Shown piece after piece: positions 57,069 to 64,000 of a stretch of 64,000 bases of DNA. A program made the translations under genes and the position numbers. The first letter of the stretch is position 1. Each line of letters starts with the position of its first letter. Source of the stretch: an uncultured Maribacter sp. (GTDB lineage Bacteria; Bacteroidota; Bacteroidia; Flavobacteriales; Flavobacteriaceae). Below the pieces are notes generated by a model. That model was not told where the DNA came from. It saw only the letters and a list, made by a program, of their open reading frames with translations, and ran no database searches. The stretch spans positions 310,001 to 374,000 of the forward strand of contig CANNFY010000003.1 of NCBI GenBank assembly GCA_947504045.1, written 5' to 3'.

Positions 57069-57110
57069 TAAAAAAAAAGCTGAGCAAGTTATTTTGCTCA
57101 GCTTTTTTTT
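57069..57110 (+). terminator. Rho-independent terminator after fourth large operon
   Basis: An 11-bp stem AAGCTGAGCAA (57077-57087) pairs with TTGCTCAGCTT (57094-57104) across a six-base loop and is followed by eight Ts. An A run before it makes it usable on both strands. Confidence 0.9.
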
Positions 57111-57362
57111 GTGTTTAAATGAGGTAATCTAAACGTATTTAAATTTAGTTAGATACCATTACTTTTATACTAAAGAATGGTTGTTTTTTTAGTTTATAAA
57201 AAGTTGTTATTTATATTCTATTCTTTTTAAGTAAAAAGAATGGAAATACTAGAAAAAGATAGTTAATACTAAGCCTGTAGAAATAATAAACACTATAATT
57301 TAATACGTTTAAAATAGTTTTTCATTAGCCTTTTAGTAATATTATTTTTAAATAATGTAGCA
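57111..57362. other. Convergent intergenic spacer
   Basis: AT-rich sequence between the terminators of the converging enzyme and susCD operons. I see no coding frame, RNA gene or conserved repeat. Confidence 0.6.
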
Positions 57363-57402
57363 TAAAAAAAGCGGCTATAAACATAAAGTTTATAACCGCT
57401 TA
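57363..57402 (-). terminator. Rho-independent terminator of the susCD operon
   Basis: AAGCGG-C-TATAAAC (57369-57382) pairs with GTTTATA-A-CCGCTT (57388-57401) across ATAAA, with one mismatch. Read on the minus strand it is followed by a T run, and it lies about 40 bp after the SusD stop codon. Confidence 0.85.
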
Positions 57403-57443
57403 AAACTAAAAAAAACTAACTCAATTTATGTTTACCTTCAATT

Positions 57444-59228
57444 TTAATATCCGGGATTTTGTAAAAGAGCTTCATTTAAACCTGTTTGTGATGTAGGTAA
57501 TGGGAATAAATAATTATCTCTAGAGAAATTACGAGTTGATGCAGGTTGTATAACTAAACACTCTCTAGTATCACCATTTCCTACTACTGTACTTTCCGTA
57601 CCATAATTATAATCTCCAGTAAATAAACTTGGATCGCTTTCGTATACTGTACCTTCAACTACAGCTCCATAAACAGCTTCTCCTAATACATCTTCAGCTA
57701 CTCCCCAACGTCTTAAATCAGCAAATCTTGAAGCGCCTTCAGCAAATAATTCAATAGCACGCTCTCTTCTAATTTCTTCACCAATATCCATGTTATTTGT
57801 AGTTAGAAAAGCATTGCTAATAGGAGGTAAACCTGCTCTAGCTTTAATTAAATTAATAGATGCATCCATTTCAGTATCTGTTAAGCTACCATTTAACTCA
57901 TATAATGCTTCTGCATACATTAAGTATACTTCAGCTAAACGTAGTAATGGAATGTCATAACTTTCGGTTTCTGTTGCTCTATATGCGTCAGCGGTACCCC
58001 AATTCCAACTCATGAATTTTGAATTGTCATATCCGTAATTAGTGCCTCCGTCTAAAACATAATCTCCAGTTTGTGGTATTACTCCTAAAGATGCTACATC
58101 TGTAAAGTAAGCAGTTAACCTATAGTCTCTATTCTGATATTCATCCTGTGTTTCAGTATAACCTTGGAATAAAGGTGATTGATTTATAGGCAGCCCGTCT
58201 GAGCACAAAAATAAATCCATCATTTTTCTACTTGGCTTAGTTCTTCCTGCGTATACGTGACTTACAAGTGTATTTGCTTGTCTAAAAGTAAAGTCATATT
58301 TACCATACAAAATAAATTCTTTGTTAGTGGCTTTGTCTAAACCTCCAGGGTTAGAACCTCCATCTTCCAAGTTAAATAAGAAATTTGAACTTAAGTTATT
58401 TAAAACATCATTATAATCCCATAACTCAAAAGTTCCAGAATTCATTACAGATTGTGTAAGTGTAACTACTTCTTGTAAATATGGTGTTATATTAGATGCA
58501 TCATATCCAGCACTACCAGCGCCAGTACTTGTTCCATCTCCATCTGTTGTGGTACCTACATATTTCATCCAGGTAGCTTCATGTAATAATACTTCCGCTT
58601 TAAAAGCCATAGCAGCTTCTTTACTAAATTTACCTTTGTCTTCTGAACCAATTGAAGTTTCGTTAGGTAATCCAGCAATAGCATCATCTAAATCTGCTAT
58701 AATTTGTGCTGTAACTTCATATCTACTATTACGAGCGTTATATAATTCTTCAGAATCTACATCTAATGGTCTAGTAACCAATGGCACTCCTCCATATCGT
58801 TGCAGTAAAAAGAAATATTGCCAAGCTCTATGCATTTTACTTGCAGCTACATATTCTACAATACTACCTTCTCCATTATAAGTTTCAGCTCTATCTAATA
58901 AAAGGTTTATATCTCTTATAGCTACGTAAGTATCTGTGTAATAGTCATCATCTACTGGTGCTAAAGTTTCTCCTCTTGCATACTCTTGCATGCCACTTCC
59001 TTCTTCGTAACCAATTAAATCGGATCCATGATCAGAAAAAATTCCTTGATCACCCCAACCCATTAAGTTGGTGTAAAATCTATTAGATCCTGTTAAAAAG
59101 TGCTCTGCTTCATTATAATACACATCATCTGTGATGGAAGCAGGTGGGGTTAGATCTATAAAATCATCTGTACAAGATGCAAAGCATACCATAATACATG
59201 GCAAAACTATATTTATTATTTTTTTCAT
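57444..59228 (-). CDS. susD: SusD-like outer-membrane glycan-binding lipoprotein
   Basis: This 594-residue lipoprotein (lipobox CFASC) is a SusD/RagB family member. The N-terminal part has DDFIDLTPPASITDDVYYNEAEHFLTGSNRFY, then VAIRDINLLLDRAETY and a TPR-like region (SKMHRAWQYFFLLQRYGGVPLVTRPL). The C-terminal part has the usual LRLAEVYLMYAEALYELNG and IRRERAIELFAEGASRFADLRRWG helices. SusD proteins form the lid of the SusC transporter and capture oligosaccharides at the cell surface. The gene starts 33 bp after susC and ends before a terminator. It is the only SusD in the window, so it is presumably the intake for the whole locus. Confidence 0.97.
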   Translation of the reverse strand: MKKIINIVLPCIMVCFASCTDDFIDLTPPASITDDVYYNEAEHFLTGSNRFYTNLMGWGDQGIFSDHGSDLIGYEEGSGMQEYARGETLAPVDDDYYTDTYVAIRDINLLLDRAETYNGEGSIVEYVAASKMHRAWQYFFLLQRYGGVPLVTRPLDVDSEELYNARNSRYEVTAQIIADLDDAIAGLPNETSIGSEDKGKFSKEAAMAFKAEVLLHEATWMKYVGTTTDGDGTSTGAGSAGYDASNITPYLQEVVTLTQSVMNSGTFELWDYNDVLNNLSSNFLFNLEDGGSNPGGLDKATNKEFILYGKYDFTFRQANTLVSHVYAGRTKPSRKMMDLFLCSDGLPINQSPLFQGYTETQDEYQNRDYRLTAYFTDVASLGVIPQTGDYVLDGGTNYGYDNSKFMSWNWGTADAYRATETESYDIPLLRLAEVYLMYAEALYELNGSLTDTEMDASINLIKARAGLPPISNAFLTTNNMDIGEEIRRERAIELFAEGASRFADLRRWGVAEDVLGEAVYGAVVEGTVYESDPSLFTGDYNYGTESTVVGNGDTRECLVIQPASTRNFSRDNYLFPLPTSQTGLNEALLQNPGY

Positions 59229-59261
59229 TTGTATATTTTTTTAATTTAAATATTGTATAAA

Positions 59262-62200
59262 TTATAAGGATATTTTTAGTCCAAGAGCCCATGTACGCAT
59301 AAATGGATAGGTTGCATTATTTGAACCTGAACCAGATTCTGGGTCATAACCATCTTTTACTTTTGTAAACTCAAATAAATCATTTCCAGAAAAGTAAACA
59401 CGAACCTTATCTATAGGAGTGTTTCCAATTTTTAAGTCATTAAAATTATATCCTAGAATTAATGATTTTAACCTTATGTATCTGTTGTTTTGTAACATAA
59501 AATCTTTATTCGTATAGTTCCAAGTAGTTACATTTCTTTGTGTTGTAGATCTTGGAAATTCTGCATCTGGGTTATCAGGTGTCCATGTAGTTCCTAACCA
59601 AGCGGTAGATTGGTTTTGCCATATTTGTTGAAAAGGAGATGCAAAATATCCTGTTCTAAGAATATTTTGATTAATTACACCTTGAAAGAAACTACTAAAA
59701 TCCCAATTTTTATATTTTAAATCTAAGTTAAAACCATACGTGTAGTGTGGAGAATTGTCTCCGTGGTATACTAAGTCATCTGTATCAATAATGCCATTTT
59801 CATCATAATCTACAATTCTTGTATCACCAGGAACTAAGCCAGCAGCGGTACCTTGATCAGGTACAATACCACTTCCTCCATAGGTTGCATAATATGCATC
59901 TACCTCTGCCTGTGTTTGGAAAAAACCATCGGTTTTGTATAGGTAGAATGAGTTAATAGGTTTTCCTTCAATTACTTCTTCAGCGTTATTATCACTAGAG
60001 TCTACTAAGTTTAAACCAGCTTGTATAGCTTCAGCTCCGTCATAGGAAACAACTTTGTTTCTAGAATCACTCATATTAGCTCCTATACTTAGGTCTAATT
60101 CTCCAATTTGTGTGTTGTATCCTAATTGTATTTCCCAACCTTTGGTTTCTAAAGTACCAGAGTTAGTTGTTGGCGCGTTAGTTCCAAGTATATCTGGATA
60201 AACCAATTGAACTAGCATATCACTATTTTTTTGTTCAAAAAGATCTACAGAACCGTATATTTTATTGTTAAAAAGTCTAAAATCTAGACCAACTTCTTTT
60301 GTTCCTACTCGTTCCCAAGTTGTTGTGTCACTAAATAAAGAACTTGCTCTAGTGGTTACTTGCTGTCCAGCGTTAGTTTGGCCAAAAACAGTTGTTCCAA
60401 AACCTACTGTAGACAAGTATCCAAAGTTACCAAACCCAGAAGTACTACCTAATTCTCCATAACCTCCACGTAGTTTTAAGAAAGATATAGTATTACTGTC
60501 TTTTAGAAAATCTTCTGCACTAATTACCCAACCACCAGAAGCACTAAAGTAATTAGACCATTTTTTTCCTTCTGCAAATCTTGAAGAACCATCTCTTCTA
60601 CCTTGTAATTCTAAAAGATATTTTTCTTTAAAGTTATAGTTTAAACGTCCAATATAACCAAAAGCACCCCAAGTGTTACCACCACCTTCTGTTACAATAG
60701 CTTGGTCTGTAGCTCCTAAATCTAAATCATAGACACCATAGTCTACAAAACCATTTCTTCTGGCTCTAAGCCCATTGCTTATATTTTTTTCAGCTTCAAT
60801 AGCTATTAACCCAGATACATTATGATTTCCAAAAGCATTATTATAATTTAAAGTAGTCTTATAGTTTTTATAAGTAACCGTTCCTGTTTCTTCTTCTATA
60901 TATGTGTTACTTGCATCGTTAATTGTTGTTGCAAAGTTTCCATCCCAATCATATAATGGAACAGATAGTTGATAAGCTTGATCTTCACTATTTTGTTTGC
61001 TTATCGCATATGAAGCAGTAATATTTAGTTTGTCAGTTAATTTATAGTCTAATAATGCAGCAATTTTAAATTGTTCATCAATTTGATTATCTCTACCACC
61101 ATCTATAACTTGTGCTACAGCATTTCTTCTACCTGCTATATTAACACCTCCAAAAACAGAATAGTATTGTCCTTGATCATTATAAGAAGGGAATAATGGT
61201 GCATCGTATGTTGCTGCATCTCTGGCTAAACCTCCAATAGGCCCAGAAATATTTCTATGAAAATAAGTTACGTTTGTGTTTAGACTTAATCTATCAGAAA
61301 CGTCAACATTGTAATTTAATGAGAAGTTATATCTTTCAGAAGAATCGTCAGCTATCTTTAATCCACCCACGTTTTCATCGTAACCAGCAGAAATTCTAAA
61401 ATTACTTTTTTCTGATCCACCAGATACACTAATGTTATGTTGACTAGAGTAAGAGTTGCCAAACATTTCATCAAATCTATTTCCTTCAGCTAACCAAACT
61501 CTTCCGTTAATAGGTAAATCATAATAACCTTCTTCTCCAGCTGCAATTCTTTCTAATGTTTCTCGATTATCCCAGAAGAAATATCTTGGACTCTTACCTG
61601 CTTCTATATCAGCGTCTACAGCTTCTAAATATAATTGACCGTATTGTTCCATTGTTGGAGATGGTGGACGTATACCAATTGTACCCATACGAGTAATAGT
61701 ACTAATATCAACCTTAACATCACCTTTTCCTTTTTTTGTTGTAACTAATATTACACCACCAGCTGCACGCGAACCGTATACAGATGCGGATCCACCTTTT
61801 AATACACTAATGTTTTCAATGTCATTAGGGTTCATGTCTGTAAATGAAGCTGTATTTATTGCAGGAATACCGTCTATAACAATAAGTGGATCTATACCGT
61901 TTACAGAAGAAACACCTCTAATAGCAAAGTCTAATTCTTCATTTCCTGGTCTAGAAGATGTTCTAGTAATAACTAACCCAGGAGTTCTACCTTGTAAAGC
62001 TAAAGCAGGACTACCAACAGCAATATCTTCAAAAACTTCAGACTTTACTTGTTCTACAGATCCAGTTAAGGTTTCCTTTTTAGAAGTACCATAACCAACA
62101 ACTACAACTTCATCAAGTGCAGTTAAATCGGATTCTAAGGTTACATTAATAGTACTTTGGTTTCCTACAGTAATTTCTTTAGTAACAAATCCTAAATAAG

Positions 62201-62489
62201 AAAAGACTAATACACCGTTAGTAGGAACCTTAATACTATAATTTCCATCAAAATCTGAAACAGTACCAGTAGAAGTTCCTTTTACTACTATGTTAACACC
62301 AGGTATAGGCAAGTTATCATCTGCACCTACGATTGTTCCTGTTACAGTTTTGTTTTGCTCCACTTTAATAGAAGTATTTAAAGGAGCCGCATGTAATTGC
62401 GATAAAGAGCCACAAATTAGAAAACCCACTATCCAAAATAGGCTTCCAAAGATTTTCAGATTAATCTGAATGTGTCTTAGTTTAGTCAT
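59262..62489 (-). CDS. susC: SusC-like TonB-dependent outer-membrane transporter
   Basis: This 1075-residue protein has a signal peptide (to LSQLHA), then a carboxypeptidase-regulatory-like domain (about residues 46-125: VTGTIVGADDNLPIPGVNIVVKGTSTGTVSDFDGNYSIKVP). The TonB box DEVVVVGYGTSKKETLTGSV follows, then the plug (GLVITRTSSRPGNEELDFAIRG, GSASVYGSRAAGGVILVTTKKG) and a 22-strand barrel ending in a final aromatic-rich strand (TWALGLKISL). It imports oligosaccharides with SusD using TonB energy. It is transcribed opposite to the enzyme operons. I could not find the 21-bp-period operator upstream of it. Confidence 0.97.
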   Translation of the reverse strand: MTKLRHIQINLKIFGSLFWIVGFLICGSLSQLHAAPLNTSIKVEQNKTVTGTIVGADDNLPIPGVNIVVKGTSTGTVSDFDGNYSIKVPTNGVLVFSYLGFVTKEITVGNQSTINVTLESDLTALDEVVVVGYGTSKKETLTGSVEQVKSEVFEDIAVGSPALALQGRTPGLVITRTSSRPGNEELDFAIRGVSSVNGIDPLIVIDGIPAINTASFTDMNPNDIENISVLKGGSASVYGSRAAGGVILVTTKKGKGDVKVDISTITRMGTIGIRPPSPTMEQYGQLYLEAVDADIEAGKSPRYFFWDNRETLERIAAGEEGYYDLPINGRVWLAEGNRFDEMFGNSYSSQHNISVSGGSEKSNFRISAGYDENVGGLKIADDSSERYNFSLNYNVDVSDRLSLNTNVTYFHRNISGPIGGLARDAATYDAPLFPSYNDQGQYYSVFGGVNIAGRRNAVAQVIDGGRDNQIDEQFKIAALLDYKLTDKLNITASYAISKQNSEDQAYQLSVPLYDWDGNFATTINDASNTYIEEETGTVTYKNYKTTLNYNNAFGNHNVSGLIAIEAEKNISNGLRARRNGFVDYGVYDLDLGATDQAIVTEGGGNTWGAFGYIGRLNYNFKEKYLLELQGRRDGSSRFAEGKKWSNYFSASGGWVISAEDFLKDSNTISFLKLRGGYGELGSTSGFGNFGYLSTVGFGTTVFGQTNAGQQVTTRASSLFSDTTTWERVGTKEVGLDFRLFNNKIYGSVDLFEQKNSDMLVQLVYPDILGTNAPTTNSGTLETKGWEIQLGYNTQIGELDLSIGANMSDSRNKVVSYDGAEAIQAGLNLVDSSDNNAEEVIEGKPINSFYLYKTDGFFQTQAEVDAYYATYGGSGIVPDQGTAAGLVPGDTRIVDYDENGIIDTDDLVYHGDNSPHYTYGFNLDLKYKNWDFSSFFQGVINQNILRTGYFASPFQQIWQNQSTAWLGTTWTPDNPDAEFPRSTTQRNVTTWNYTNKDFMLQNNRYIRLKSLILGYNFNDLKIGNTPIDKVRVYFSGNDLFEFTKVKDGYDPESGSGSNNATYPFMRTWALGLKISL

Positions 62490-63068
62490 AAAAATGTTGT
62501 TTTAAGTTAGTAATCATTAAATAGATTTCAATCACCCCGAAATCGTTAAAGCAATGTTAAAAACTATTAAGAGAAGGTATTGTAAATTATTATTCAAAGT
62601 GTATAAAATATAGTTCATATTAATAATTTATGCCTTAATTAATCATTAAATTCATTTTTATAGGGGTTTATAATTATTAAAAACATAAAATTGACTTAGT
62701 TGTAAATTAGTTAAAATCTATTAAAAAAACACTTATATATGGTTATATAATTAGGTGTAAATTGTACATGTATTTAGTAGCCTTTTTATAAAGTATAGTT
62801 TGTATTATTTTCTATTAAATGCTCTTAAGTACTATTTTAATTGACCTTATGGGTGTTTGGTAATAAATATTTTCGATTTTTTAATCTATTTTTTAGGTAT
62901 AATTAATAGGTATAAATCTTATGCTTTTATATGATACTGCTTTTTATTTTGGTTAATTTTTTAGAGACTAAAATTCTTTATCTACTATAAATACCATGTT
63001 AAACCATAATATCTCTTATTTGACCATTATTAGGCTTTAAAACCTATAAAAAAAAGCATAAAAGGATT

Positions 63069-63099
63069 ATGTTTTATAGTCTTTGAATGATAAGTTATT
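63069..63099 (+). promoter_or_regulatory. 21-bp-period direct repeat, putative PUL operator (site 8)
   Basis: ATGTTTTATA (63069-63078) and ATAAGTTATT (63090-63099) begin 21 bases apart. The first half fits sites 1 and 5 and the second fits site 7. It lies 107 bp before the GH88 gene. Confidence 0.5.
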
Positions 63100-63182
63100 A
63101 TTACTATTTGCCTTTCTCATTATAATTGTAATAGAAATGTCTTGGACTCTTTAACCAAGATTTATTGACTTAATAAATAACA

Positions 63183-63190
63183 TAACTTTT
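63183..63190 (+). promoter_or_regulatory. Possible -7 promoter element
   Basis: TAACTTTT ends 16 bases before the ATG at 63207 and matches TAnnTTTG except at the last base. The same octamer is found before the first gene of the window. Confidence 0.38.
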
Positions 63191-63206
63191 ACTTAAAATA
63201 AATTAA

Positions 63207-64000
63207 ATGAGTATAGCAAAACCATTCTTGTTGTTAGTAATAGTATTACTAGTTTCATGTAATTCTAATAAAAAACAGGTTCCTGTAAGTGAAACCCAAA
63301 AATTTGATGTAAAAACTGTTTTAGATTTAAACGCCTTAAAAGTAAAAGAGGTTGCTACCAGTATTTCTACTAAAGATAGTTTTCCTAGAAATGTAAAAAA
63401 AGGAGCTAAAGATTGGGATTTTGTAGATGTAAAAGATTGGTGTAGTGGTTTTTGGCCTGGTGTGTTGTGGTATTCTTATGAGCATTCTGGTGATAAAATT
63501 TTAAAAGATGAAGCTGAAAAATTTACATTACCTATTAAAAGTATAGCATATACAAAAGCAGATAACCATGATATTGGTTTTATGGTATACTGTAGTTATG
63601 GTAATGGATATAGAATTACTGGAAATGAAGAATATAAAAAAATATTGTTAGCTGCAGCAGATACTTTAGCTACCTTATATAATCCTAAAGTAGGTTCTAT
63701 ATTATCATGGCCAAGCCAAATGCATAAGTTTAAGCATAATACAATTATAGATAATATGATGAATTTAGAATTGTTGTTTTGGGCGGCTAAGAATGGAGGT
63801 GATAAAGAACTATATACTATAGCAAAAAGCCATGCAGAAGTAACCATGAAAAATATTGTGCGTAAAGATAGTGCGGTTTACCATGTTGGTTCTTTTGATG
63901 AAGTTACTGGAGATTTTTTAGCGGGTTATACACATCAAGGTTACGCAAAAGAATCTATGTGGGCAAGAGGACAAACTTGGGGTATTTATGGTTTTTCTAT
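63207..64000 (+). CDS. GH88 unsaturated uronyl hydrolase, lipoprotein (partial, runs off right edge)
   Basis: The reading frame is open from the ATG at 63207 to the window end (264 residues seen; the family is usually about 380-420). The leader MSIAKPFLLLVIVLLVSC carries a lipobox. The body is GH88: WCSGFWPGVLWYSYE near residue 80, Asp122 in NHDIGF, SWPSQMHKFKHNTIIDNMMNLELLFWAA with Asp182, and GYAKESMWARGQTWGIYG near the window end. Asp122 and Asp182 are 60 residues apart, close to the 61-residue gap of the catalytic Asp pair in characterised enzymes. It hydrates and releases 4,5-unsaturated uronic acids left by polysaccharide lyases, matching the five lyase-fold proteins of the locus. Confidence 0.92.
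   Translation, partial: MSIAKPFLLLVIVLLVSCNSNKKQVPVSETQKFDVKTVLDLNALKVKEVATSISTKDSFPRNVKKGAKDWDFVDVKDWCSGFWPGVLWYSYEHSGDKILKDEAEKFTLPIKSIAYTKADNHDIGFMVYCSYGNGYRITGNEEYKKILLAAADTLATLYNPKVGSILSWPSQMHKFKHNTIIDNMMNLELLFWAAKNGGDKELYTIAKSHAEVTMKNIVRKDSAVYHVGSFDEVTGDFLAGYTHQGYAKESMWARGQTWGIYGFS

Larger units (their letters stand above)
62490..63206. other. Divergent intergenic region between susC and GH88 gene
   Basis: This 717-bp region holds no credible coding frame. It is very AT-rich and must contain the susC promoter (minus strand) and the GH88 promoter (plus strand). The only structured signal I can support is operator site 8 near the GH88 side. Isolated half-site-like words in susC orientation (62602-62611, 62787-62796) have no partner at 21 bp. 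A long leader for susC is possible. Confidence 0.6.

Noticed and set aside
62602-62611. Half-site-like word in susC orientation
   Set aside because: No partner at 21 bp on either side; single ten-base matches are expected by chance in such AT-rich DNA.
1-64000. tRNA or rRNA genes, CRISPR arrays, insertion sequences, integrases
   Set aside because: None was seen: no cloverleaf-like segment, no regularly spaced palindromic repeats, no transposase or integrase motifs in any frame.

Overview
The window is a polysaccharide utilization locus (PUL) from a low-GC Bacteroidota, most likely a marine member of the Flavobacteriaceae. The evidence is a SusC/SusD pair, many short lipoprotein signals with Bacteroidota-style lipoboxes, TAnnTTTG-like promoter elements, AT-rich sequence, and a large set of secreted carbohydrate-active enzymes and sulfatases. 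I could not identify genus or species.

Layout. 247-20716 (+) is one tightly packed ten-gene operon: a GH43/GH117-like propeller, a sugar MFS permease, two sulfatases, three large heparinase II/III-fold lyase-like proteins, a GH97, a fusion of esterase, parallel beta-helix and PDZ domain, and a GH29 fucosidase. It ends in a perfect hairpin terminator. Three single-gene units follow: a Tat-type GH116 (21013), a second GH97 (23940) and a fifth heparinase II/III protein (26014). 28496-35895 holds another large lyase-like protein, an esterase, a sulfatase and an unrecognised Asp-rich secreted protein. 36049-47274 holds three sulfatases, a beta-helix protein, a GH95 and a GH31. 47521-57057 holds two sulfatases, a GH28-like protein, a c-type cytochrome/propeller lipoprotein, a sialate O-acetylesterase-like protein and a DUF6250-like lipoprotein, and ends in a terminator. 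The only SusC/SusD pair (62489-57444) lies on the minus strand, convergent with the enzyme operons. After a 0.7 kb gap, a GH88 unsaturated uronyl hydrolase begins at 63207 and runs off the right edge.

How the genes fit together (inference). Eight sulfatases with intact CxPxR motifs and three esterase-type proteins would strip sulfate and acyl groups. Lyases of the heparinase II/III fold would cleave next to uronic acids. GH88 would remove the resulting unsaturated uronic acids. GH29, GH95 and possibly a GH141-like helix would remove fucose, with GH97, GH31, GH116, GH28-like and GH43-like enzymes taking other sugars. SusC/D would import oligosaccharides and the MFS permease monosaccharides. 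This points to a sulfated, acylated, fucose- and uronate-containing polymer, such as an algal glucuronofucan or fucoidan-like polymer, or a fucosylated glycosaminoglycan-like glycan.

Most notable non-coding signal. A pair of about 10-bp direct repeats (consensus near ATnnTTTATA) spaced exactly 21 bp apart occurs upstream of seven transcription units, with a weaker copy before an eighth. It looks like the operator of one AraC-type regulator that is not encoded in this window. The same pair was not found before susC.
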